DNA from: Planctomycetota bacterium
Lineage (GTDB): Bacteria > Planctomycetota > Planctomycetia > Planctomycetales > Planctomycetaceae
Length of the DNA stretch: 64,000 nucleotides
Assembly: GCA_027618475.1 (NCBI GenBank)
Contig: JAQCEJ010000007.1
Location: 33,566-97,565 of the forward strand
Direction of reading: 5' to 3'
Part shown: in pieces, positions 8,765 to 17,419 of the stretch
Numbering within the stretch: the first letter of the stretch is position 1
How the letters are laid out: each line of letters begins with the position of its first letter
Notes under the pieces: model-generated
Databases searched by the model: none
The model's input: only the letters and a program-made list of their open reading frames with translations
Told to the model about the DNA's origin: nothing
Program-made: the position numbers and the translations under genes

Positions 8765-8835
8765 CGCTCCACTCGGAGGCATCGGCAAAGTGGCGTTTTC
8801 AAAAACTGGCCAATCCTATTGCTTAACAGGCTCAG

Positions 8836-10341
8836 TCAAACCGCTGCGATCATCGCGATCCATTGCCAGAGCCAGTGCGGTACGGCGAACAATCCTAGAA
8901 CTACGGTCGCGCACAGCACAACGCCGATGAACGACGGCACATCCTGATTGCGGTCGACCGGCTTTGCCGGCGGGTCGAGGTACATCGTGGCGACGAGTCG
9001 CAAATAATACCAGGCACCGATCGCTGCGTTCACCGCCATGAAACCGGCGAGCCAGCGGCCTGACGACGTCCCTTCGGACCATGCCGCCATAAACAGATTC
9101 AATTTTCCCAGAAACCCGGCGGTGGGTGGAAGCCCCGTGAGACTGAACAGAAAAATCGCCGTCATCAACGCGGCGGTCGGATGCGTCTGACTGAGTCCCG
9201 CCAGATCGCTCACCGTTTCAATCGAGCGATCGGTTCGGTTGAGATAAACCAGAATCGCGAAAACGCCCGCCGTCATCGCACCGTAAACGGCGAGATAGAA
9301 CAACACAGCCTGCACGCCGGCCAAGGGGGCGATTCGGTTCTGCTGGATCGCCAATCCCACGAGCAGGTAACCGGCATGGGCAATGCTCGAATACGCAAGC
9401 AATCTCCGAATGTTGTTCTGCAACAAGGCAAACACGTTACCGACGATCATCGTGATGACGGCGATGATCCACAGGGCCGGCGCGCCGATGTGTAACAGAA
9501 CGCCCGTGGTATCGAGCAAACCGAAAATGCGAACGAATGCCGCCACACCGACGATTTTGGGAACGACAGCGAGTAACGCCGCTCCGAGAAAAGATGTCCC
9601 TTGAAAAACGTCCGGAGCATAAAAATGAAAGGGGACCGCCGAAAGGCGAAACCCAAGCGCGGCGATGATCAACAGCGTCGGTACGACCAACACGACAGGA
9701 ACGCCGCTCAGTCCGGACGATTGCAGTCCCGATTGTATCGCCTGCAGATGCGTACTTCCGGTCACGCCGTACAGATAACTGAAGCCGAACAACAATAGCG
9801 CCGATGAAAACACACTGAGCAGAAAATACTTCGTCACCGCCTCCTGAGCGACGGCGTCTTTACGCGAGAGGTACATCAGCACGTAGGTGGGAATGCTGAC
9901 GAGTTCGAGTGCCAGAAACAGATACACGAGGTCGTTCATGACCGACACCAGCGACACACCGGCGAGAGTGATTAACAGACAGCCGTGCGTTTCGGCAGCC
10001 TGGTTATCGGGAATCTGATTCCAGCTCAGCAACACCAACACAATGCCGACGGCGACAGTCAATCCCCGCGTGAACCAAACGAGGCCGTCGATTTGAAACG
10101 GACTGTAGAGCGAACTTGCACCGCCGTACGGCACAGAGGATGTATTCCAGAGCACAAGCGAGAACACGAGCGCGATTAACGTCAGGCCGCCCCAGCGATG
10201 ACGCAATCCCGCCGGTGCCGTACCGTCGCTGCTGACGAGAAACGGCGCCGCGAGAAATTGCACGCACGCCGTCACTATCAAAACCAGTTCCGGAAGAATG
10301 CGCGACACGCTGTCGGCGAATATTTCAACGGACGATATCAC
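8836..10341 (-). CDS. nuoN: NADH-quinone oxidoreductase subunit N
   Basis: An antiporter-like membrane subunit of respiratory complex I, about 500 residues with roughly 14 hydrophobic segments. Family signatures include VSIPTYVLMYLSRKD (membrane glutamate region), KYFLLSVFSSALLLFG and the proton-channel lysine regions such as RRLLAYSSIAHAGYLL. The best start is GTG 10341, preceded by GAGGAG 8 bases upstream; this overlaps the nuoM stop by 17 bases. An in-frame GTG at 10362 is less likely. It is the last gene of the operon and ends at a 12-bp hairpin. Confidence 0.94.
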   Translation of the reverse strand: MISSVEIFADSVSRILPELVLIVTACVQFLAAPFLVSSDGTAPAGLRHRWGGLTLIALVFSLVLWNTSSVPYGGASSLYSPFQIDGLVWFTRGLTVAVGIVLVLLSWNQIPDNQAAETHGCLLITLAGVSLVSVMNDLVYLFLALELVSIPTYVLMYLSRKDAVAQEAVTKYFLLSVFSSALLLFGFSYLYGVTGSTHLQAIQSGLQSSGLSGVPVVLVVPTLLIIAALGFRLSAVPFHFYAPDVFQGTSFLGAALLAVVPKIVGVAAFVRIFGLLDTTGVLLHIGAPALWIIAVITMIVGNVFALLQNNIRRLLAYSSIAHAGYLLVGLAIQQNRIAPLAGVQAVLFYLAVYGAMTAGVFAILVYLNRTDRSIETVSDLAGLSQTHPTAALMTAIFLFSLTGLPPTAGFLGKLNLFMAAWSEGTSSGRWLAGFMAVNAAIGAWYYLRLVATMYLDPPAKPVDRNQDVPSFIGVVLCATVVLGLFAVPHWLWQWIAMIAAV

Positions 10342-12082
10342 GATCGCTACTCCTCGCTGCACCGACAGGTATTTGCGTCACGGCATGAGCGGAAGCCCCA
10401 TGCTGATGGCGTTGACTTTGAATTTCTTTCGAAACCGCTTGCGCTGTGGCTTCGCGGTTCTGGTTTTCGAACAACGTCGTCCGGTCGCGCTCAAATTGAC
10501 GTACCAGACCGTTCACATCGGGTTCGATCGTTTTCATCACCGGTGACGGATAGACGCCAATCCATAAACAAAGAACGGCCAACGGCAAGACGGCGATCGC
10601 TTCGCGGAGCTGGATGTCGGGAACGTGCTCGGTATGCGGAGGTATTTTTACAGGTCCAAAAAATCCACGTTGCAACAGCGTCAGCAGATACCAGGCACCC
10701 AGAATGACTCCCGAGGCCCCGATGACCGCATAGATCGGATGGGCTTCGAACATGCCGAGCAACGATAGAAATTCGCCCACGAAACCGTTAAGCCCCGGCA
10801 CCCCCATGCTCGCAAAACAGATGAAAATCATCGCGACAGAAATCAACGGGATCTTTTGAGCAAGTCCGCCGAGTTCGGTCAGCTGCCGCGTGTGATAGCG
10901 TTCGTAAATCATGCCGACGAGCAAGAACAAAGCACCGGTTGAAAGTCCGTGATTGAGCATTTGCAGAATGCTGCCGCTGATTCCCGCGGCGTTGAGGGCG
11001 AACAGACCGAGCATGCAAAATCCGAGGTGGCTGATGCTGCTATAGGCGACCAGGCGTTTGATGTCGTTTTGCGCGAGGGCACCGAGGGCACCGTAGATGA
11101 TGCCGATCGTCGAGAGCGTGGCGATTAATGGGACGCCAACCTGAATACAGGCATCGGGCAACAGCGGCAACGCCAGACGAAGAAAGCCGACCGTTCCCAA
11201 TTTCAGTAAGACGCCGGCCAGTAATACACTTCCCGCCGTCGGTGCTTCCACGTGCGCGAGCGGCAACCAGGTATGAAACGGCACCAGCGGGACTTTGATC
11301 ATGAACCCCGCTGACAAAGCGAGAAATAAGGTAACCTGCATCGAAACGTGCATCGGATTTTCGGCCAATGCTCGCGAAAGTTCGGGGAGTGAAAACGGAT
11401 TAGACAGGGGTATCTGTTGATTGGTCTGAATGATCAACATGACCAGCCCCAGTAAGGTCACCAGACTACCCGAGAGCGTATAGATGAAGAATCGTGTCGC
11501 CGCGTAACGGCGTTGTGCCCCTCCCCAGATGCCGACCAGAAAGAACAGGGGAATCAGCGTAAATTCGAAGAAGATATAGAACAACACAAGATCGAAAGCG
11601 CAGAAGGCCCCGAGCAATCCGGTCTCGAGAATCAGCAAACAGACATAATATTCGGTCACGCGTTCGCGGACCGATTCCCACGAAATCAGGATTGCGGAGA
11701 CGGTCAACAACGACGTCAAAAGCACCATAAGTATGCTGATGCCATCGAGCCCGAGATAGAATTCGAGTTTAAGGCCGCGTCCGTAGCGTTCGGCTACCGG
11801 TATATTTTTGTTGGCATGTGATTCACTAAAATCGAGCCAGGTGTGCCGAAATCCCAGTCGAGGCTGAACAGGGTTCTGCTGCGTCGATGCGCGCGAAACT
11901 CCCCCCTGCTGATTCATGTTCGAGGCATCGTGCGCGGCGAGTGTGAGCGACAAACCGAGAGTCGCCAGCGATACCCATAGGGCCGTCCAGCGCGAGACTG
12001 ATGTCTCTGATGATCTGAATATCATCAGCAACACGGCACCGACCGCCGGCAGAAAAATCATGATTGGAATCAAACTCGACAT
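10325..12082 (-). CDS. nuoM: NADH-quinone oxidoreductase subunit M
   Basis: A proton-pumping membrane subunit of complex I, 585 residues, longer than the roughly 500-510 usual for NuoM. The extra length is a polar, Gln/Asn-rich insertion after the first two membrane helices (about residues 50-100) and an Arg/Gln-rich tail of about 50 residues. Core motifs are present: FYIFFEFTLIPLFFL with its membrane glutamate, WLPLAHVEAPTAGSVLLA, and IKRLVAYSSISHLGFCMLG. The downstream nuoN start overlaps its stop. The gap to nuoL (about 150 bases) is one of the longer ones in the operon and contains an AT-rich tract near 12201-12217. Confidence 0.95.
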   Translation of the reverse strand: MSSLIPIMIFLPAVGAVLLMIFRSSETSVSRWTALWVSLATLGLSLTLAAHDASNMNQQGGVSRASTQQNPVQPRLGFRHTWLDFSESHANKNIPVAERYGRGLKLEFYLGLDGISILMVLLTSLLTVSAILISWESVRERVTEYYVCLLILETGLLGAFCAFDLVLFYIFFEFTLIPLFFLVGIWGGAQRRYAATRFFIYTLSGSLVTLLGLVMLIIQTNQQIPLSNPFSLPELSRALAENPMHVSMQVTLFLALSAGFMIKVPLVPFHTWLPLAHVEAPTAGSVLLAGVLLKLGTVGFLRLALPLLPDACIQVGVPLIATLSTIGIIYGALGALAQNDIKRLVAYSSISHLGFCMLGLFALNAAGISGSILQMLNHGLSTGALFLLVGMIYERYHTRQLTELGGLAQKIPLISVAMIFICFASMGVPGLNGFVGEFLSLLGMFEAHPIYAVIGASGVILGAWYLLTLLQRGFFGPVKIPPHTEHVPDIQLREAIAVLPLAVLCLWIGVYPSPVMKTIEPDVNGLVRQFERDRTTLFENQNREATAQAVSKEIQSQRHQHGASAHAVTQIPVGAARSSDRDIVR

Positions 12083-12231
12083 ACCACGTTCATTCTTTCA
12101 ATTGGTTTCATCATCGTCTGTTCGCCCGGCGGCGGAGCGACGACAACTCATCCCGTACATCGAACTCTCACCGGCCTAGATTATGACACTCGACTAACGA
12201 AATTTATTTTTTTATTATGCCTCGGGACTGA

Positions 12232-14274
12232 TTAACCAGCCCAAGCCTGCATCATCAGCAACACCATCACGATCAATCCACCGAACATGACCAGCAAATA
12301 CGAGGGCACCAGTCCGTTTTGCAGGGGCTGGAGACCACGCCCGAACCAACGAGGTACGGCTCCGATAAAATCGAGAAGTCGATCGATCACATAACGATCG
12401 AACAACAGACACAATTGAGCCAGCCCGCGAAGCGGCAGAACCAGTAACGCGAAAAAGATCTCGTCGAGATAGAATCGCTCTTGCGACCAGCGATACATCG
12501 ATCCCATGCGGTTGGCCCACGCGGTGATCTGCACGCGCGAGCCAACATAGGCTGCGTAGGCCAGACCGATACCTCCGAGGGCAACCACCGTGCTGATGAG
12601 CATGACGTCCCAGTGCAGATGATGTTCGCCAGCCGCCGGTAGTCCCGGCGTTTTTTCGAGATAATGGGCGAACAACGTCGTTGGTCCTACGATCAGACCG
12701 ATGGTCAGCGAGAAAAAGGCCAACACGCGCAACGGTTGTGCCATTGCAGGAGGTGCCTCGTGCGGATGATGTCCCGCTTCGGGGGGAAATCGCTCCGGTC
12801 CGTGAAACGTCAAGAAATAAGCGCGAAACGTATAAAAGGCGGTCAACAATGCCGTTATTAACGCGATGCACCACAGGACGAAAAACAGAGTGCCATACGT
12901 TTCGTGGTGCGTCGCCTGTGAAAGTGCCGCGATGATGTCATCTTTACTCCAAAAACCCGAAAGCAACGGAAACCCCGCCAGCGCCAATGCACCGGCGAGA
13001 AAACATCCGTGCGTCGTCGGCATGACCCGCTTCAACCCCCCGAAACGCCGCATGTCGATGACGTCACCCATAGAGTGCATCACACTCCCGGCGGAGAGGA
13101 ATAATACCGCTTTGAAAAACGCATGGGTAAACAGGTGAAACATCGCCGCGGTGACGGCAAATGTGGCGAACTCGGCTCCCGCCGCTGCGCTTCCGAGTGC
13201 AAGAAACATGAAACCGAGCTGACTGACCGTCGAATAGGCGAGCACCCGCTTCAAGTCGAATTGCGTCAGCGCAATGAGTGCGGCGACGAGCGCGGTAATG
13301 CCGCCAATCGTCGCGATTGTCACCTGCACTTCGGGAGAGTGAATGTAAAGAGGCGTGCAGCGGGCAACCATATAAACACCGGCCGTTACCATCGTCGCGG
13401 CGTGAATGAGCGCACTGACGGGGGTCGGTCCTTCCATCGCGTCGGGCAACCAGACGTGCAGCGGAAACTGTGCCGACTTTCCCATCGCGCCGATAAACAA
13501 CAAAATCGTGATCCCGTATATCAATTCAGGACTGGTCGCTGCAATTCTGGCGATGAGATCGGGACGTCCGAGTACGCCTTCATAATCGAGCGTTCCGAAC
13601 GTCGTCCAGATGAGAAAAATTCCGAGGAGAAACCCAAAGTCGCCGATGCGATTGACGACGAACGCTTTTTTCGCTGCGGCGGCCGCACTGGGACGGGTGA
13701 ACCAGAAACCGATCAGCAGATAACTGCACAGCCCCACCGCTTCCCAGAACACAAACAGCAGCAGAAAGTTGTTCGCCAGCACCAACATGCACATCGAGAA
13801 CACGAACAGAGAAAACGCAGCGAAAAAGCGGGGATACCCGGGATCGCCGTGCATGTATCCACCGGCGAAAATCGCGACGAGTAAACTCACAAGAGTGACC
13901 GTCGTCAGCATGATGGCGGTCATGGCATCGGCACGAATATCGACGCCGATCCGCAAATCGCCGACGTGCAGCCATTCGTAACCGTTCGATTTGTAGATGG
14001 CGGAAAGACCGTTATCGCCGACGCCCAACGTCGTGTGAGACTGCGAAACGGCTTCGACGTTTTCATCGCCGTGAGAGACTGAAGCGTGCCCTCCCTTCAT
14101 CCCTGAAAAAAGGACGATCAGCGAGAGCAGCAGCGACACCGTGATTCCGGCGATGCAGACCTGATGGCTTCGCTCTCCGAAGAACGCCTTTCCGAACAGG
14201 GCGAGTAATGCCGCTGCCAGCAGCGGCGCCCCCGGAATGAGCCACAAGCCGGTTTCCATAAAGTTCTCAAACAC
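12232..14274 (-). CDS. nuoL: NADH-quinone oxidoreductase subunit L
   Basis: The largest membrane subunit of complex I, 680 residues, with the distal antiporter-like domain and the C-terminal part that carries the long lateral helix. Recognisable motifs are LFVFWEAVGLCSYLLIGFW, WLPDAMEGPTPVSALIHAATMV (classic NuoL signature) and LKRVLAYSTVSQLGFMFLA. A polar loop of about 40 residues between the second and third hydrophobic segments (SHGDENVEAVSQ and following) is unusual but sits outside the core. The start ATG 14274 overlaps the nuoK stop region by 8 bases. Function follows from family identity and gene order. Confidence 0.96.
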   Translation of the reverse strand: MFENFMETGLWLIPGAPLLAAALLALFGKAFFGERSHQVCIAGITVSLLLSLIVLFSGMKGGHASVSHGDENVEAVSQSHTTLGVGDNGLSAIYKSNGYEWLHVGDLRIGVDIRADAMTAIMLTTVTLVSLLVAIFAGGYMHGDPGYPRFFAAFSLFVFSMCMLVLANNFLLLFVFWEAVGLCSYLLIGFWFTRPSAAAAAKKAFVVNRIGDFGFLLGIFLIWTTFGTLDYEGVLGRPDLIARIAATSPELIYGITILLFIGAMGKSAQFPLHVWLPDAMEGPTPVSALIHAATMVTAGVYMVARCTPLYIHSPEVQVTIATIGGITALVAALIALTQFDLKRVLAYSTVSQLGFMFLALGSAAAGAEFATFAVTAAMFHLFTHAFFKAVLFLSAGSVMHSMGDVIDMRRFGGLKRVMPTTHGCFLAGALALAGFPLLSGFWSKDDIIAALSQATHHETYGTLFFVLWCIALITALLTAFYTFRAYFLTFHGPERFPPEAGHHPHEAPPAMAQPLRVLAFFSLTIGLIVGPTTLFAHYLEKTPGLPAAGEHHLHWDVMLISTVVALGGIGLAYAAYVGSRVQITAWANRMGSMYRWSQERFYLDEIFFALLVLPLRGLAQLCLLFDRYVIDRLLDFIGAVPRWFGRGLQPLQNGLVPSYLLVMFGGLIVMVLLMMQAWAG

Positions 14275-14710
14275 GAGTAACGCTCTCCTGCTTGTTGAAT
14301 TGTGGTAACCGTCCGGCCGGTGTCAGCCGTGGATCGACGGAGAACTCTTCTTCTTGCGGTTCGACGACGGTCGCCCGGCGTTCGAGTCGAACATCACACA
14401 GCGGTTTCGCCTCGCCCAGCTCGCCCCAGACGTCGACATCCAACGTTTTTCGTCGCTTGTAGAGCGACAGTATCAGCACGAGCGCCAACCCGGCCTCGCA
14501 GGCGGCGACAGTAAGAATCATGATGGTAAACGACTGCCCCTGGTTGTGCTGATGTTCGTAGTTAAAGGCGACGAGATTGATCCCAACGCCATGCAGCATC
14601 ATTTCAGCAGACAGCATCATGACGATCAGATTGCGGCGCGTGAGAAAACCGATCGCCCCCAGCACGAACAAGGCTGCCCCCACGATAAGGTACTTGTCCA
14701 ACTCAGTCAT
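14267..14710 (-). CDS. nuoK: NADH-quinone oxidoreductase subunit K with a C-terminal extension
   Basis: The first 100 residues are a typical NuoK: three membrane helices with the conserved glutamates in MMLSAEMMLHGVGINL and in AACEAGLALVLILSLY, ending in the usual RRKTLDVD tail. The frame then continues for about 45 further residues of soluble, charged sequence (WGELGEAKPL and on to the stop), giving 147 residues against about 100 for the family. Start is ATG 14710, which overlaps the nuoJ stop in a TAATG arrangement; codons upstream of it lie inside nuoJ and are not used. The subunit forms part of the proton-translocating membrane arm. Confidence 0.93.
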   Translation of the reverse strand: MTELDKYLIVGAALFVLGAIGFLTRRNLIVMMLSAEMMLHGVGINLVAFNYEHQHNQGQSFTIMILTVAACEAGLALVLILSLYKRRKTLDVDVWGELGEAKPLCDVRLERRATVVEPQEEEFSVDPRLTPAGRLPQFNKQESVTRV

Positions 14711-15525
14711 TACAGCGTCCCTTGTGATCGACGGGGAGCCATGGCGATGGCTCCGATGCACGCGACCAGCAGTAAAGTTCCCGCGAATTCGACAGCGAAC
14801 AGATAATCGCCAAACAACGACCGCCCCAGTCCGTGCAGAGAACCGACCTCCCCTTCGGGGTGTCGGCTCCAGGCGTTTGCCTGTTCCGTCTCGGCGGAAG
14901 TGAAATAGCGATGTCCCTGTGCCGCAGGTGCTTTCGCGACTTCAGTCCCGGCTGCGGATGTTGCCGGTGATGCCGCCGAAATAGAAATCTTAGGCCAGGA
15001 AGAGATTCCCAGAATCAGGCTGCCGAACAACACCATGCCGAATACCGTCGTCAGTAACGGACTCGATGACGTCGCATCATAACCGGCCGTTCCTTCCTGC
15101 TGTGCGAGCATCAATACAAATAAGAAAGTCACGATGATCGCGCCGGCATAAACGATGACCGTCGCCGCTGACAAAAACGGTGCCGATCGGAGCAAAAACA
15201 AGCCGCACACGCTCAACGTCACAATCGCAAACCAGAGTGCCGAATACGCCGAATTCCGGCTGGTAATCATGCAGATTCCCCCGAGTATGGCGCCAGTCGA
15301 AAACACGCCGAACAACACGTCGGTCACAGCGATGTGTCCTAATCCGGTCAGCGAAAACAGACTTCCCCAGATCAACGCCAACGCCAGGATTTGTGACAGT
15401 CGCGACAGTCCCTTGCCACCGCGCGGAAGCAACCAGACCAGCGACAGGCCGATCACGATCACCGGCAAAATGATCGCCCACGGAGTTTCCATTTGAGCTA
15501 ACAAAGTGGTATCCAACGAAAACAT
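14710..15525 (-). CDS. nuoJ: NADH-quinone oxidoreductase subunit J
   Basis: A membrane-arm subunit of complex I, 271 residues, longer than the usual 165-200. Hydrophobic segments cover the N-terminal 150 residues, with the characteristic NSAYSALWF and VIVYAGAIIVTFLFVLML motifs that include the pi-bulge tyrosine-glycine region. A polar Ala/Glu/Ser-rich loop follows (about residues 185-230) before a final helix that starts near FAVEFAGTLLLVACIGAIA. The loop is the source of the extra length. It is flanked by nuoI upstream (40-base gap) and nuoK, whose ATG overlaps its stop. Confidence 0.94.
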   Translation of the reverse strand: MFSLDTTLLAQMETPWAIILPVIVIGLSLVWLLPRGGKGLSRLSQILALALIWGSLFSLTGLGHIAVTDVLFGVFSTGAILGGICMITSRNSAYSALWFAIVTLSVCGLFLLRSAPFLSAATVIVYAGAIIVTFLFVLMLAQQEGTAGYDATSSSPLLTTVFGMVLFGSLILGISSWPKISISAASPATSAAGTEVAKAPAAQGHRYFTSAETEQANAWSRHPEGEVGSLHGLGRSLFGDYLFAVEFAGTLLLVACIGAIAMAPRRSQGTL

Positions 15526-15565
15526 GTCATCATCCTAAAAACATCGGTGCAAAACCGATGATACA

Positions 15566-16189
15566 TCAATGCGACGAATCGTTCGCCGGGCGGGATATGA
15601 TCGGTAACGGCGGTGGTACTTTGCCCGGGGGCATCGGTTGTACAATTTCTGATGCCGGACCGAGCACTCCGCCGTGCGTTCGTACGGGATCTTTGGGCAA
15701 TTTGACTGTTTGATCGAAAATCGACAGCAGCTTATCCTTGTCGTACAGCATCTCCTCGCGTGTTTGCCCCGAGATGTCGAATTCGCTGGTGAGTTCGATG
15801 GCATCGCAGGGGCACGCTTCTTCGCACATGCCGCAATAGATGCATTTGAGTTCATCAATTACAAAACGTTCGGGGTATTTGTCGCGATCCTCCCACGGTG
15901 CCTCGGCGGCGTCGATGTAGATACAATGCGCAGGGCAGGCGGTCGCACACATAAAACAGGCAACGCATTTAACACGCCCTTCGTCATCCCGATTTAACCG
16001 ATGCACCCCTTTGAAGTTGGCAGGCAGGTTCGGTTTGACTTCGGGAAATTCCTGCGTCACAGTCTTGTTATCGAAGATGTGGCCAACGGTCGTTTTCAAC
16101 CCCTGGGCAATCGCCGGCAAAAACGTCGACTCCCAGAAACTCAATTCGGGTTCCGAAACCCAGCAGATTTCTTTATCTTGTATCGCCAT
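15566..16189 (-). CDS. nuoI: NADH-quinone oxidoreductase subunit I, two [4Fe-4S] ferredoxin domain
   Basis: A 207-residue peripheral subunit of complex I that carries clusters N6a and N6b on the path from the NADH module to quinone. Two complete CxxCxxCxxxCP motifs are visible: CVACFMCATACP near residue 76 and CIYCGMCEEACP near residue 117. The N-terminus is an amphipathic stretch that anchors to the membrane arm. The C-terminal 45 residues are Pro-rich and extend past the family core. Positioned between nuoH and nuoJ, as in the standard operon. Confidence 0.96.
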   Translation of the reverse strand: MAIQDKEICWVSEPELSFWESTFLPAIAQGLKTTVGHIFDNKTVTQEFPEVKPNLPANFKGVHRLNRDDEGRVKCVACFMCATACPAHCIYIDAAEAPWEDRDKYPERFVIDELKCIYCGMCEEACPCDAIELTSEFDISGQTREEMLYDKDKLLSIFDQTVKLPKDPVRTHGGVLGPASEIVQPMPPGKVPPPLPIISRPANDSSH

Positions 16190-16250
16190 ATTACGCTCTC
16201 TATTTGACTCTCACGACGACGAAGTATTCTCCTCGACGCGGCATTATGAA

Positions 16251-17381
16251 TCAGTGTTGCAAAGGGGACGCCGCTCGTTTCGGGCTCGGCGTCATTGAAA
16301 TCAGGCCGGTGATGATCACGAGTGCCAGCGATACCGGCAGCAGCCACCACCAGCTGAGTGAGAATTGACGTACGAACATCGTACAGACCACGTTGCACAG
16401 CGACAGCGGAATGAAGACTTTCCACGCCAATCCCATCAATTGATCGAAACGGAAACGAGGAAGCGTCCATCTCAATAACATCACAAAGGTAATGCACGCC
16501 AGCACCTTCGTGTGCAACACCGCAAATTTGACGATCCATGCCCCTGCATAATGGCTATCCGGAGTGGCAATCCACGGAAAATTCCAACCCCCGAAAAACA
16601 TGATGGCCATCAGAAAACTGACGGTAATCACGTGAGTGTATTCCGCCAGGAAGAACATGCCGAATTTCAGCGCACTGTACTCCGTATGATATCCACCGAC
16701 GAGTTCTTGCTCGCATTCGGGCAGGTCGAACGGAAGTCGATTCGATTCGGCGAGAGCGCTGGTGAAGAAAATCATTGCCGCCAGCGGTTGAAACCAGATA
16801 TTCCAGCTCCCTATCCCCCCTTCGGCTTGACGCTGTAAGATCGTTTCGAGATTCAGCGAGCCCGACAACAAGGCAATGCCGAGAATCGACATGCCGAGCG
16901 GGATCTCGTAACTCACCACTTGGGCACTGGCCCGCAGCGAACCGAGCGCACTGTATTTGTTGTTGGACGCCCAGCCCCCGAGAATAATGCCATATACCGC
17001 AAGCGACGTGACGGCGAAGATAAAGACGATACCGATATCGATACCCGGAGCGATCATCGCCTGCCACGACGTCGAATCGGTCGTCGTCGGACCGATCGGG
17101 ACAACGGCGAGCGCAAGCATCGTCGTCATGACGGAAATTGTCGGCGCGAGTAGAAACAGGACCTTATTCACATGGGAGGGAATGACATCTTCTTTGAGCA
17201 GAAACTTCATTCCGTCGGCAATCGGCTGCAACAGACCGAATTTACCGACGCGATTGGGGCCGACGCGATCCTGCATCCAGGCGGCGACTTTGCGTTCCAG
17301 CCAGATCAGGTACGAACAGCCTCCCAGCACTCCGCCGAGTACGACGCCGATCGTGATCAATGTGGAGATCAGTGGATTCAT
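16251..17381 (-). CDS. nuoH: NADH-quinone oxidoreductase subunit H
   Basis: A 376-residue membrane subunit at the quinone-binding junction of complex I, with about eight hydrophobic segments. Signatures are the WLERKVAAWMQDRVGPNRVG segment near residues 28-47, the LPFDLPECEQELVGGYHTEYS segment that helps form the quinone channel, and the RWTLPRFRFDQLM stretch near residue 304. All are intact. It lies between nuoG (39-base gap) and nuoI (about 61 bases). Start ATG 17381 gives the family's usual N-terminal helix. Confidence 0.96.
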   Translation of the reverse strand: MNPLISTLITIGVVLGGVLGGCSYLIWLERKVAAWMQDRVGPNRVGKFGLLQPIADGMKFLLKEDVIPSHVNKVLFLLAPTISVMTTMLALAVVPIGPTTTDSTSWQAMIAPGIDIGIVFIFAVTSLAVYGIILGGWASNNKYSALGSLRASAQVVSYEIPLGMSILGIALLSGSLNLETILQRQAEGGIGSWNIWFQPLAAMIFFTSALAESNRLPFDLPECEQELVGGYHTEYSALKFGMFFLAEYTHVITVSFLMAIMFFGGWNFPWIATPDSHYAGAWIVKFAVLHTKVLACITFVMLLRWTLPRFRFDQLMGLAWKVFIPLSLCNVVCTMFVRQFSLSWWWLLPVSLALVIITGLISMTPSPKRAASPLQH

Positions 17382-17419
17382 GAAAATGACTCAAATAATT
17401 CAGGCTGTTTCAGAGGACT

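Noticed and set aside
13123..13884. A 253-codon plus-strand frame over nuoL
   Set aside because: Arg/Glu/His-rich antisense shadow of nuoL.
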